Positions 49,169 to 57,708 of a stretch of 57,814 nt of DNA are shown in pieces. Numbering within the stretch: the stretch's first letter is position 1; the number at the start of each line of letters is the position of its first letter. Source of the stretch: an uncultured Clostridium sp. (GTDB lineage Bacteria > Bacillota > Clostridia > Lachnospirales > Lachnospiraceae). The notes beneath the pieces were generated by a model. That model saw nothing but the letters and a program-made list of their open reading frames with translations. It was not told the DNA's origin and made no database searches. The stretch lies in assembly GCA_947253885.1 (NCBI GenBank), contig CAMYAO010000013.1:1-57814 (forward strand), given 5' to 3'. The translations under genes were made by a program, and so were the position numbers.

Positions 49169-50374
49169 ATGTTAATAGTCAAAAAGTTTGGAGGCAGCTC
49201 AGTTGCTGATAAGGAAAGAATTTTTAATGTTGCAAAGCGCTGTATAGAGGATTACCAGGCCGGTAATGATGTGGTAGTGGTACTGTCTGCTATGGGAAAG
49301 ACAACAGACGGTCTTATTGAAAAGGCAAGGGATATTAATCCAAAGGCATCTAAGAGAGAAATGGATATGCTTCTGGCGACGGGAGAGCAGATATCGGTTT
49401 CTCTTATGGCAATGGCGATGCAATCGTTAGGAGTTCCTGCTGTTTCCTTAAATGCATTTCAGGTAATTATGCATACAACAAGTGTTTATGGCAATGCAAA
49501 GTTTAAACGGATTGACACAGATCGTATTCGCAATGAGTTGGAGCAGAGAAAGATTGTAATTATTACCGGTTTTCAAGGTGTGAATAAGCATGATGATATT
49601 ACTACTCTCGGAAGAGGTGGATCTGATACGACAGCAGTGGCACTGGCAGCGGCACTGCACGCAGATGCATGTGAGATTTTTACAGATGTGGAGGGTGTAT
49701 ATACGGTAGATCCCCGTATTGTGCCACATGCAAAGAAGTTACCTGAGATCACATATGATGAGATGTTGGAGATGGCAACGCTCGGAGCGAAAGTGCTTCA
49801 TAATCGTTCTGTTGAGCTTGCAAAGAAGTATGGTGTTCAGTTAGTGGTTCGTTCTAGTTTAAATCGCGAAGAGGGAACTATTGTTAAGGAGGTTGTTTCA
49901 ATGGAAGGAATGCTGGTTAGTGGGGTAGCTGTAGATAAAAATGCTGCAAGAATTGCAGTGATAGGAATTCCGGATCAGCCCGGAATGGCATTTAAATTAT
50001 TTGATCTGTTAGCAAAAGAAAATATTAATGTCGATATTATTCTGCAGTCGATTGGAAGAGACGGAACAAAGGATATTTCCTTTACTGTTTCCAGAGATCA
50101 GGCAGAAGAGGCTATTCGAGTGCTGGAAGCAAACAACTCCAGATTAAATGCACATAAAATTGAGGCAGATACAACAGTTGCAAAGCTTTCTATTGTTGGA
50201 GCGGGAATGCAGACGCATGCAGGTGTGGCAGCAGGTATGTTCGAGGCATTGTACAACATCGGAGTGAATATTCGAATGATCGGAACATCTGAGATCCGGG
50301 TTACGGTATTGATCGATGAAGAAGATGTAGAGAAGGCAACACGTGCAGTGCACGATCGTTTTATAGAAGATTAA
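49169..50374 (+). CDS. lysC: Aspartate kinase (401 aa)
   Basis: Aspartate kinase phosphorylates aspartate, the entry step for lysine, threonine and methionine. MLIVKKFGGSSVADKERI is the signature start. GFQGVNKHDDITTLGRGGSDTTAVALA and FTDVEGVYTVDPRIVPHAKKL follow, and two C-terminal ACT domains begin near residue 260 (AVDKNAARIAVIGIPDQPG). I chose 49169, behind AGGGAGGA. The earlier in-frame ATG at 49112 would overlap the kinase-like gene. No internal second start for a beta subunit was examined in detail. A bidirectional terminator closes the operon. Confidence 0.96.
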   Translation: MLIVKKFGGSSVADKERIFNVAKRCIEDYQAGNDVVVVLSAMGKTTDGLIEKARDINPKASKREMDMLLATGEQISVSLMAMAMQSLGVPAVSLNAFQVIMHTTSVYGNAKFKRIDTDRIRNELEQRKIVIITGFQGVNKHDDITTLGRGGSDTTAVALAAALHADACEIFTDVEGVYTVDPRIVPHAKKLPEITYDEMLEMATLGAKVLHNRSVELAKKYGVQLVVRSSLNREEGTIVKEVVSMEGMLVSGVAVDKNAARIAVIGIPDQPGMAFKLFDLLAKENINVDIILQSIGRDGTKDISFTVSRDQAEEAIRVLEANNSRLNAHKIEADTTVAKLSIVGAGMQTHAGVAAGMFEALYNIGVNIRMIGTSEIRVTVLIDEEDVEKATRAVHDRFIED

Positions 50375-50375
50375 G

Positions 50376-50425
50376 AAAAAAGGGTTCTGCACCTTACTCC
50401 AAGGTAAAGTGTAGAACCCTTTTTT
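50376..50425. terminator. Bidirectional terminator between lysC and the DUF975 gene
   Basis: AAAAAAGGGTTCTGCAC (50376-50392) pairs with GTGTAGAACCCTTTTTT (50409-50425) with one G-T opposition, and an inner ACCTT/AAGGT stem. The A-run and T-run allow termination in both directions. It abuts the end of the reverse-strand gene. Confidence 0.9.
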
Positions 50426-51161
50426 ATGCTTTTATAGAAAGATAAAACTCTGTAATTGTCTGACTTATATACGGAGCGACCCAAAATGCCGCAATTCCGA
50501 AAGAAAAAAGAATCAGTATGTAGTAACCGATAAAAGACAGATGCAACAGGAATAGGGATAATACCTGTCCGTCTGTGATCTGAAAACTTTTTCTCAAGGC
50601 ATGGATCGCACTAACAGATCCGTCGGATTCCAGTAACAGAAAAGGTGCCATTTCCCAACGAAGAAAAATATAGACAGATATAATCGCACCGATAAGGAAC
50701 AATAGAATGCTAATGACGGGAAGAGTGTTATTTGCAATAGAAAAGACAAATGCAATACATCCCGGAATACAGCAAACAATTGAAGCAGCAATCATCAGGA
50801 GATAAATAACAATATATTGATCAGGACGATGCTGAAACGGATAAAATAGATGCTTAATCTCCACTTTTTCTTCTTTTGTCCGTTTTAAATTCATATATAA
50901 AATTCCACAGGATACCACAAAACTCAGTAGCGATACTAAAATATTACCTAAAAATGCAATAAACAGTGACATTGGTCCGGGCAGGTAATTTTCTGAAGAG
51001 GAAAGGTTTCTTAATGCAGCGTATGAAAATGGATTTGCAAATGGAAGTGAGATCAGATACAGGATGATTGAGGATAAAAATATACTCAGTACCATGGGAG
51101 TATAGCTGTCTCGTAAGTGAATTCTTGCAGTTGTTTTTAAGGTTCTGAACTTATCCAGCAT
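50424..51161 (-). CDS. DUF975-family membrane protein (245 aa)
   Basis: This is a six- or so-pass membrane protein of the DUF975 type, common and unexplained in Clostridia and lactobacilli. Its typical ending is visible: SAIHALRKSFQITDGQVLSLFLLHLSFIGYYILILFSFGIAAFWVAPYI. The N-terminus (MLDKFRTLKTTARIHLRDSY) is also characteristic. The gene begins 11 bases inside the small gene that precedes it on the minus strand, so they are coupled. No function is known. Confidence 0.85.
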   Translation of the reverse strand: MLDKFRTLKTTARIHLRDSYTPMVLSIFLSSIILYLISLPFANPFSYAALRNLSSSENYLPGPMSLFIAFLGNILVSLLSFVVSCGILYMNLKRTKEEKVEIKHLFYPFQHRPDQYIVIYLLMIAASIVCCIPGCIAFVFSIANNTLPVISILLFLIGAIISVYIFLRWEMAPFLLLESDGSVSAIHALRKSFQITDGQVLSLFLLHLSFIGYYILILFSFGIAAFWVAPYISQTITEFYLSIKA

Positions 51162-51471
51162 AGATAAAACCTCCTAAAGTATTATAGTTATTATAAAATT
51201 GCATATAATAAGATGAAAAGCTACCGAAACGATTATAAATAATAGTGATAGCGGCGATAAAGATGATACAGCCGATAATAAGTCCGATAACACCTAAGAT
51301 TAAACCGGTCTTTGCTTTTTTCGACATTATCTGATGCTCATCTCTTGAGAGCAGTGCAAATATAACAGCTAATGAACCGCAGATCAGTGGTGTGATACCG
51401 AAGTAAAAGGTGGCAACACCGATGATTCCGAGAATTTGAGAAGCTGTTGCAAATGATTGTTCTGTTTTCAT
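51151..51471 (-). CDS. Small two-helix membrane protein, DUF4190-like (106 aa)
   Basis: The protein has two membrane hairpins (about residues 10-42 and 53-80). The first runs GIIGVATFYFGITPLICGSLAVIFALLSR, followed by a charged turn (DEHQIMSKKAKTGLILG) and a second hydrophobic stretch. The layout resembles DUF4190-type small membrane proteins, with a Tyr/Asn-rich C-terminal tail. A GGAGG site on the minus strand supports the ATG at 51471. Function unknown; probably works with the coupled DUF975 protein. Confidence 0.75.
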   Translation of the reverse strand: MKTEQSFATASQILGIIGVATFYFGITPLICGSLAVIFALLSRDEHQIMSKKAKTGLILGVIGLIIGCIIFIAAITIIYNRFGSFSSYYMQFYNNYNTLGGFIYAG

Positions 51472-51545
51472 AAGACCTCCTTTAAAGATTGCATATTAAA
51501 AAATAGTAACATAAGAAAGGGGATATCGCTACTGTATTTCGGAAA

Positions 51546-51574
51546 TTGAATGAAATATAAAATAATGCTATGAT
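51546..51574 (+). promoter_or_regulatory. Predicted tex operon promoter
   Basis: TTGAAT (51546-51551) and TATGAT (51569-51574) have a 17-bp spacer, 45 bases ahead of the tex ATG. The divergent gene pair starts at 51471. Confidence 0.65.
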
Positions 51575-51618
51575 ATAGAGTACTTAAAAATTGACAATTA
51601 AAGGAGCAGTATTGTTTT

Positions 51619-53769
51619 ATGGATATCATACAAATTTTAGCAGAAGAACTTTCTATCAGAAAAAAACAGGTAGAGGCAGCAGTGCAGTTGATTGACGATG
51701 GAAATACCATACCGTTTATTTCCAGATATCGTAAAGAGGCAACCGGTGCATTAAATGATGAGATTTTACGTAATTTATTTGAAAGGCTGCAGTATTTGCG
51801 AGGACTTGAAGAAAAGAAGAATCAGGCAATCGAGAGTATCCGAAAACAAGAAAAGTTAACTCCTGAATTACAATATCAGTTAGAAGAAGCAAAGACACTG
51901 GTAGAAGTGGAGGATTTATATCGACCATATCGTCCGAAGCGAAGAACCCGTGCAACGATTGCAAAAGAAAATGGGTTGGAGCCACTGGCAAATCTGATTC
52001 GATTACAGCAGGCAAAAGGCAATATAGAAGAAGAGGCGGCTGTTTATGTGGATCAAGAGCATGTAACCACCGTTCAGGAGGCGATTGCAGGAGCATTGGA
52101 TATTATTGCGGAATCAATTTCGGAACAGGCGGATTATCGTACCTGGATTCGTGAAAAAACATTTGATAAAGGGTGGTTGGTGTCAAAAGCAAAAGAGGAA
52201 TCTGTAAAATCTGTGTATGAAATGTACTATGATTTTGAAGAGCCGATTTCAAAACTTGCAGGGCATCGGATCCTGGCGTTGAACAGAGGCGAAAAGGAAA
52301 AGATTCTATCGATTAAGATAGAAGCCCCTGTGGATACTATTTTATCGTATTTAGACAGAAAAATAATCCGAAAGGATAGCAGCTCTACGGAATCTTATTT
52401 AAAGGAAGCAATAGAGGACAGTTATAAAAGACTGATCGCTCCGGCAATTGAACGGGAGATTCGAAACAGTTTAACAGAGAAAGCGGAGGAAGGTGCTATT
52501 TCTGTTTTTGGGAAAAATCTGGAACAGTTGCTTATGCAACCTCCAATTTCCGGGAAAACGGTTTTAGGATGGGATCCGGCATTTCGAACCGGCTGTAAGC
52601 TCGCAGTTGTAGATGCAACCGGTAAGGTTTTGGATACGGTAGTGATTTTCCCGACAGCACCTCAAAATAAAATAGAAGAAGCAAAAAAAGTTTTAAGGAA
52701 ATTGATTTCAACCTATCAGGTTTCTTTGATTTCTCTGGGAAACGGAACTGCTTCCAGAGAATCGGAACAGGTGATCGTATCATTGCTGAAAGAAATTCCC
52801 GAACAGGTTTCTTATGTTATAGTGAACGAAGCCGGTGCAAGTGTATACTCTGCAAGTAAACTGGCAACAGAGGAATTTCCGAATTTTGATGTAGGACAGA
52901 GAAGTGCAGCTTCGATTGCACGGCGCATTCAGGATCCGTTAGCGGAATTAGTAAAAATTGATCCAAAATCCATTGGTGTCGGACAATATCAACATGATAT
53001 GGAACAAAAACGCTTAAGTGAGAGTCTTACAGGGGTCGTGGAAGACTGTGTAAATCGTGTCGGTGTTGATTTAAATACCGCTTCTGTGTCTTTGCTGGAA
53101 TATGTATCCGGAATCAGTAAAACTGTAGCAAAAAATATTGTGGCCTATCGAGAAGAAAACGGAAGATTTCGACATAGAAAAGAACTGTTAAAGGTAGCTA
53201 AACTGGGGCCGAAGGCATTTGAGCAATCTGCAGGTTTTTTGAGAATATCTGACGGAGAGAATCCGCTTGATGCTACAAGTGTGCATCCGGAGAGCTATGA
53301 AGCAGCGGAGCGCTTATTAGACAGACTCGGTTATAGCAAGGCAGAGTTGTCCGGAGGAGGTCTGAGAGGAATACGGAATAAGGTTTCCGATGTCAATCAG
53401 GCAGCTTCCGACTTGCAGATAGGCGTTTTAACACTGCAGGATATAATAGAAGAATTGGAGAAACCTGCGAGAGATCCGAGAGCGGATATGCCAAAGCCGA
53501 TTTTAAGAACGGATGTGATGGATATGGAGGATCTGAAGCCCGGGATGATTTTAAAAGGAACCGTCCGAAATGTAATTGATTTCGGGGCATTCGTAGATAT
53601 CGGAGTACATCAGGATGGGTTGGTTCATATTTCTCAAATCTGTAATCATTTTATCAAACATCCGTTGGAAGTTATTTCTGTCGGAGATATTGTAGAAGTC
53701 AAGATACTGAGTGTCGATTTAGAAAAGAAACGAATCGCACTTACAATGAAGGGGATAGATCATGAATAA
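51619..53769 (+). CDS. tex: Tex-family RNA-binding transcription accessory protein (716 aa)
   Basis: Tex is a cytoplasmic nucleic-acid-binding protein tied to transcription. It contains a helical Tex N-region (IPFISRYRKEATGALNDE, YRPYRPKRRTRATIAKENGLEPLA), a YqgF-like domain (LGWDPAFRTGCKLAVVDATG, near residue 315), helix-hairpin-helix units (VSGISKTVAKNIVAYREENG), and a C-terminal S1 domain (LKGTVRNVIDFGAFVDIGVHQDGLVHISQ). Length is normal. AAGGAG lies ahead of the ATG. Its last 8 bases overlap tsaE, making it the first gene of the tsa operon. Confidence 0.96.
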   Translation: MDIIQILAEELSIRKKQVEAAVQLIDDGNTIPFISRYRKEATGALNDEILRNLFERLQYLRGLEEKKNQAIESIRKQEKLTPELQYQLEEAKTLVEVEDLYRPYRPKRRTRATIAKENGLEPLANLIRLQQAKGNIEEEAAVYVDQEHVTTVQEAIAGALDIIAESISEQADYRTWIREKTFDKGWLVSKAKEESVKSVYEMYYDFEEPISKLAGHRILALNRGEKEKILSIKIEAPVDTILSYLDRKIIRKDSSSTESYLKEAIEDSYKRLIAPAIEREIRNSLTEKAEEGAISVFGKNLEQLLMQPPISGKTVLGWDPAFRTGCKLAVVDATGKVLDTVVIFPTAPQNKIEEAKKVLRKLISTYQVSLISLGNGTASRESEQVIVSLLKEIPEQVSYVIVNEAGASVYSASKLATEEFPNFDVGQRSAASIARRIQDPLAELVKIDPKSIGVGQYQHDMEQKRLSESLTGVVEDCVNRVGVDLNTASVSLLEYVSGISKTVAKNIVAYREENGRFRHRKELLKVAKLGPKAFEQSAGFLRISDGENPLDATSVHPESYEAAERLLDRLGYSKAELSGGGLRGIRNKVSDVNQAASDLQIGVLTLQDIIEELEKPARDPRADMPKPILRTDVMDMEDLKPGMILKGTVRNVIDFGAFVDIGVHQDGLVHISQICNHFIKHPLEVISVGDIVEVKILSVDLEKKRIALTMKGIDHE

Positions 53770-54226
53770 GCGAATATTAGAGACTAAGGTTATAGAGACC
53801 TTTTCTCCGGAAGAGACCTTTTCCGTTGCACATCTGTTTGGACAAAAAGTGCAAGCCGGAGAATTTTATACATTAGATGGAGATTTGGGGGTAGGAAAAA
53901 CAGTATTTGCACAGGGTTTTGCAAAAGGATTGGGAATCAGGGAATCAGTAAGCAGTCCTACTTTTACAATTCTGCAGATTTATGAAAACGGAAGATTACC
54001 TCTTTATCATTTTGATGTATATAGAATCGCAGAACCGGAAGAAATGGAAGAGATCGGTTATGAAGATTATTTTTACGGAAAGGGCATATGTTTAGTGGAG
54101 TGGGCAAGTAAAATAGAAGAGATTCTGCCGGAGACCTATCATGCTATTACAATAGAGAAAGATATGGATAAGGGCTTTGATTATAGAAAAATTACAATTA
54201 AAAAACTAGATAGGAGTGTGGCATGA
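53762..54226 (+). CDS. tsaE: tRNA t6A synthesis ATPase TsaE (154 aa)
   Basis: TsaE is the ATPase helper of the TsaB-TsaD-TsaE complex that puts threonylcarbamoyl on A37 of ANN-reading tRNAs. Walker A DGDLGVGKTVFAQGFA (about residues 39-54), SSPTFTILQIYENG and LYHFDVYRIAEPEEMEEIGYEDYF are diagnostic. Length matches the family. It overlaps tex at its start and tsaB at its end (4 bases), so it is translated in series. Confidence 0.96.
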   Translation: MNKRILETKVIETFSPEETFSVAHLFGQKVQAGEFYTLDGDLGVGKTVFAQGFAKGLGIRESVSSPTFTILQIYENGRLPLYHFDVYRIAEPEEMEEIGYEDYFYGKGICLVEWASKIEEILPETYHAITIEKDMDKGFDYRKITIKKLDRSVA

Positions 54227-54918
54227 AAATACTTGCATTAGACAGTTCCGGTTTAGTGGCCAGTGTAGCAGTGACAGATGAGGATACTCTGATTGCGGAA
54301 TATACGTTAAATTATAAAAAGACACATTCGCAGACTTTGCTTCCTATGTTGGATCAGATAAAATCAGCAATTGATTTGGATTTGTCTTCTATTGATGCCA
54401 TTGCGGTTGCTATGGGACCGGGCTCCTTTACAGGGCTGAGAATCGGGGCGGCTACAGCAAAGGGATTGGGTTTGGCACTGGATAAGCCGATTATCGGAGT
54501 GCCGACAGTGGATGCGTTGGCATATAATCTGGCAGGAACAGACTGCTATGTATGTCCGATCATGGATGCCAGAAGAAATCAGGTATATACAGGTATTTAT
54601 GAATTTGAGCAGACGAACTTAATAACAAAATTAGCACAGTGTGCAATTAAAATAGAAGAATTGCTGGACAAGGTGAATTTACTGGAAAGACCTGTGATAT
54701 TTTTGGGAGACGGTGTTCCGGTTTTTCATGATTATATTAAAGAAAATTGTAAAATAGCATATTTTTTTGCACCTGTACATTCCAATAAACAGCGAGCGGC
54801 AAGTGTAGCTTCTTTGGGAATGAAACTGGCGAATTTTGAAAAGCAGGTTAATGCAAGTGCATTTTATCCGGAGTATTTACGACTTTCCCAAGCGGAAAGA
54901 GAACGTCTGGAGAAATAG
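54223..54918 (+). CDS. tsaB: tRNA t6A synthesis protein TsaB (231 aa)
   Basis: TsaB is the non-catalytic partner that binds TsaD in t6A synthesis. The ASKHA-fold start MKILALDSSGLVASVAV, the hallmark AVAMGPGSFTGLRIGAATAKGLG, and VCPIMDARRNQVYTGIYE are present. Length is standard. It follows tsaE with a 4-base overlap and is followed two bases on by rimI, a very common gene order. Confidence 0.96.
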   Translation: MKILALDSSGLVASVAVTDEDTLIAEYTLNYKKTHSQTLLPMLDQIKSAIDLDLSSIDAIAVAMGPGSFTGLRIGAATAKGLGLALDKPIIGVPTVDALAYNLAGTDCYVCPIMDARRNQVYTGIYEFEQTNLITKLAQCAIKIEELLDKVNLLERPVIFLGDGVPVFHDYIKENCKIAYFFAPVHSNKQRAASVASLGMKLANFEKQVNASAFYPEYLRLSQAERERLEK

Positions 54919-54920
54919 CT

Positions 54921-55358
54921 ATGATCAGATATATGACGAATAAAGATGTGGAGTGTGTAGCGGAAATTGAGAGACTGAGTATCTTAAATCCGTGGAGCAG
55001 TCAATCATTTTTGGAAACGTTATCCTATCAGCAGCATATTTTTTTGGTATATGAAGAAGCAGATACGGTAAAAGGCTATATCGGTGTATATGTTGCGGCA
55101 GATGAGGGAGAAATAACAGGAATTGCAATCCATCCTGAATATCGCAAACAAAAGATAGGAACAAAATTATTTCACTTTGCCTTGTCAGAGGCAGAAAATG
55201 CTTCTATCAAAAAAATTTATTTAGAAGTAAGAACTTCGAATCAATCGGCAATCGCCTTTTATAACGAACTTGGATTTGAAATAGACGGGATAAGGAAAGG
55301 ATTTTATAGTAATCCGAAGGAAGATGGAGTTGTTATGCACTTTTCTTTAGATGATTAA
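54921..55358 (+). CDS. rimI: Ribosomal protein S18-alanine N-acetyltransferase RimI (145 aa)
   Basis: This is a small GNAT-fold acetyltransferase. The N-terminal IERLSILNPWSSQSFLETL is typical of RimI, followed by the acetyl-CoA loop EITGIAIHPEYRKQKIGTKL (about residues 64-83) and LEVRTSNQSAIAFYNELGFE. It should acetylate the N-terminus of ribosomal protein S18, though bacterial RimI enzymes can have wider targets. It is part of the tsa operon, as in most Firmicutes. Confidence 0.93.
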   Translation: MIRYMTNKDVECVAEIERLSILNPWSSQSFLETLSYQQHIFLVYEEADTVKGYIGVYVAADEGEITGIAIHPEYRKQKIGTKLFHFALSEAENASIKKIYLEVRTSNQSAIAFYNELGFEIDGIRKGFYSNPKEDGVVMHFSLDD

Positions 55359-55373
55359 CAGAAAGAGAGAACG

Positions 55374-56285
55374 ATGTTAGATGTATGTTTATTAGGCACG
55401 GCAGGGATGATGCCGCTTCCCTATCGGAAATTAACTTCTTTAATGACGAGATACAATGGGAGCAACCTGCTGATAGATTGCGGCGAGGGTACACAGGTGG
55501 CTATTCGGGAGAAAGGATGGAGTTTTCATCCGATTGATATTATTTGTTTCACCCATTATCATGCAGATCATATCAGCGGCTTGCCGGGTTTATTATTGAC
55601 TATCGGAAATGCAGATCGTACGGAGCCTGTTACGATGATCGGACCCAAAGGGTTGGAAAAGGTTGTAACTGCACTTAGGATAATAGCTCCGGAACTGCCG
55701 TTTCCGATTATTTATCATGAATTAACGGAGAGAGAAGAAGAAATTTCAATCAATGGATATAGGATCAATGCGTTTCGTGTAAATCATAATGTGCCGTGTT
55801 ACGGCTATACGCTTAACATTGATCGTATCGGAAGATTTGATGTGGAGAGAGCCAGAGAACAGGGAATTAAACAGTGCTATTGGAATCAGCTGCAACATGG
55901 TCAGACTATAGAGGCGGATGGACGGATATATACTCCGGACATGGTTTTGGGAGCGGAAAGAAAAGGGATCAAACTCACCTATGTTACAGATTCCAGACCG
56001 ACTCAGACAATCATAGATTATGCATCTGATTCAGATTTATTTATATGTGAAGGCATGTACGGAGATAAAGATAAGAAAGTAAAAGCAAAGAAAAATAAAC
56101 ATATGATGTTTTCAGAGGCGGCACATTTGGCAAAAGAAGCACATGTGAAAGAGCTTTGGCTGACGCATTTTTCTCCGTCGCTACAGTACGCTGAACAATA
56201 TATGGAGAATATAAGAAATATTTTTCCAAATACTTTGTTGGGAGAAGATGGAAAAACAATTATTTTAGAATTTGAAGAGGAGTAG
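55374..56285 (+). CDS. rnz: Ribonuclease Z (303 aa)
   Basis: RNase Z cuts tRNA precursors at the 3' end of the acceptor stem so that CCA can be added. The zinc motif HYHADH (His61, His63, Asp65, His66) in CFTHYHADHISGLPG is intact. The later LTYVTDSRPTQT and ELWLTHFSPSLQ blocks fit the short-form enzyme. Length of 303 is typical. GAGAGAACG is a modest ribosome site. It is inserted between rimI and tsaD. The tRNA genes downstream encode no CCA end and so should need this enzyme. Confidence 0.95.
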   Translation: MLDVCLLGTAGMMPLPYRKLTSLMTRYNGSNLLIDCGEGTQVAIREKGWSFHPIDIICFTHYHADHISGLPGLLLTIGNADRTEPVTMIGPKGLEKVVTALRIIAPELPFPIIYHELTEREEEISINGYRINAFRVNHNVPCYGYTLNIDRIGRFDVERAREQGIKQCYWNQLQHGQTIEADGRIYTPDMVLGAERKGIKLTYVTDSRPTQTIIDYASDSDLFICEGMYGDKDKKVKAKKNKHMMFSEAAHLAKEAHVKELWLTHFSPSLQYAEQYMENIRNIFPNTLLGEDGKTIILEFEEE

Positions 56286-56288
56286 AAT

Positions 56289-57317
56289 GTGGAAGAACAA
56301 ATTACAATATTGGCAATAGAAAGCTCCTGTGATGAGACTGCAGCAGCGGTAGTGGTAAACGGAAGGGAGATCAGATCCAATATAATCTCCTCGCAGATTG
56401 CTCTGCATACCCTATATGGAGGGGTAGTGCCGGAGATTGCATCCCGAAAGCATATAGAGAATATAAATCAGGTGATAGAAGAGGCACTGATAGAAGCTGG
56501 GATTACCTTGGATGAAATTGATGTAATCGGTGTAACTTACGGTCCTGGATTAGTCGGAGCGCTTCTTGTCGGTGTGGCAGAAGCAAAGGCAATTAGTTTT
56601 GCAAAGAATATACCGTTAGTAGGGGTGCATCATATTGAAGGGCATATCAATGCAAATTATATAGAAAACAAAGATCTGGAACCGCCGTTTTTATGTCTGG
56701 TGGTTTCCGGAGGGCACACACATCTTGTTTTGGTAGAGGGATATGGAAAATATAGAATTATCGGCTGTACAAGGGATGATGCAGCCGGAGAAGCATTTGA
56801 TAAGGTTGCGAGATCGATTGGATTAGGGTATCCGGGGGGACCCAAAATCGAGCAGGAGGCAAAAAAAGGGGATGAATCGGCAATTATTTTTCCAAAAGCA
56901 AAAGTGAATGACAGTCCATATGATTTTTCTTTCAGTGGGGTAAAATCAGCAGTGTTGAATTATATTAATGGCTGTAAGATGAAGAATATTTCTTTTAAAA
57001 AGGAAGATCTTGCAGCTTCTTTTCAGAAAGCTGTTACAGATGTTTTGGTAGAACATACTATTTTAGCGGCGAAGGAATTTCAGATAGATAAAATTGCAAT
57101 TGCCGGAGGAGTTGCTTCTAATCAATACATCAGGAATAAGCTCTCATCGGCATGTGAAGAAAACGGATACCAATTTTATTATCCGTCTCCGATTTTTTGT
57201 ACAGATAATGCAGCTATGATCGGGGTGGCGGCATACTATGATTATAAAAATGGAAAAAGAAGCGGATGGGATCTGAATGCAATACCGAATTTGAGGTTGG
57301 GGGAAAAAGAAAATTAA
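56289..57317 (+). CDS. tsaD: tRNA t6A synthase catalytic subunit TsaD (342 aa)
   Basis: TsaD transfers threonylcarbamoyl from the AMP-activated intermediate to A37. Start ILAIESSCDETAAAVV, the metal ligands His115 and His119 in VHHIEGHINAN, LVVSGGHTHLVLVEGYG, and the nucleotide block FCTDNAAMIGVAAYY are all present. The start is a GTG at 56289, three bases after the rnz stop. The ATG two bases earlier is out of frame. It ends the operon. I found no clear terminator between it and the tRNA promoter. Confidence 0.96.
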   Translation: MEEQITILAIESSCDETAAAVVVNGREIRSNIISSQIALHTLYGGVVPEIASRKHIENINQVIEEALIEAGITLDEIDVIGVTYGPGLVGALLVGVAEAKAISFAKNIPLVGVHHIEGHINANYIENKDLEPPFLCLVVSGGHTHLVLVEGYGKYRIIGCTRDDAAGEAFDKVARSIGLGYPGGPKIEQEAKKGDESAIIFPKAKVNDSPYDFSFSGVKSAVLNYINGCKMKNISFKKEDLAASFQKAVTDVLVEHTILAAKEFQIDKIAIAGGVASNQYIRNKLSSACEENGYQFYYPSPIFCTDNAAMIGVAAYYDYKNGKRSGWDLNAIPNLRLGEKEN

Positions 57318-57335
57318 AAAAGTGCCAAAACATGG

Positions 57336-57364
57336 TTGACTTATGTGTTCGAAACTGATAGTAT
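57336..57364 (+). promoter_or_regulatory. Predicted tRNA-Ser promoter
   Basis: TTGACT (57336-57341) and TAGTAT (57359-57364) have a 17-bp spacer, about 30 bases ahead of the first tRNA gene. Confidence 0.6.
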
Positions 57365-57395
57365 ATTTCTTGCGTTGAATATCAGAGATGCACTC

Positions 57396-57481
57396 GGAGA
57401 GGTATCGAAGTGGTCATAACGAGGCGGTCTTGAAAACCGTTTGTCCGCAAGGGCGCGTGGGTTCGAATCCCACCCTCTCCG
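57396..57481 (+). tRNA. tRNA-Ser (anticodon UGA)
   Basis: The acceptor arm GGAGAGG (57396-57402) pairs with CCTCTCC (57474-57480), discriminator G. The anticodon stem-loop CGGTCTTGAAAACCG presents TGA, reading UCA codons. A long variable arm (TTTGTCCGCAAGGGCGC) and a TTCGAAT T-loop confirm a class II serine tRNA. No CCA is encoded. Confidence 0.96.
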
Positions 57482-57532
57482 CTCAATTTTATAATTGAAA
57501 TAAATAGGAAACTATTTAAATAGATGCGACTC

Positions 57533-57621
57533 GGAGAAGTACCCAAGCTGGCCGAAGGGACACCCCTGGAAAGGGTGCAGGTCGTTAACGCGGCGCGAGG
57601 GTTCAAATCCCTCCTTCTCCG
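57533..57621 (+). tRNA. tRNA-Ser (anticodon GGA)
   Basis: The acceptor arm GGAGAAG (57533-57539) pairs with CTTCTCC (57614-57620), discriminator G. The anticodon stem-loop CACCCCTGGAAAGGGTG presents GGA, reading UCC/UCU. A long variable arm and TTCAAAT T-loop mark serine tRNA. No CCA is encoded. Confidence 0.96.
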
Positions 57622-57679
57622 CTCCTTGATTATTAAAATTATTGTTGCACTAAAGAATGAAAATAACTTAAAAAAGTTA

Positions 57680-57708
57680 TTGACAGAAGTTCTTAAACAT
57701 GATAATAT
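57680..57708 (+). promoter_or_regulatory. Strong promoter, probably of an rRNA operon
   Basis: Perfect TTGACA (57680-57685) and TAATAT (57703-57708) are 17 bp apart in an A/T-rich setting. It is the last promoter before the contig end and is followed by an rrn-type leader. Confidence 0.75.
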
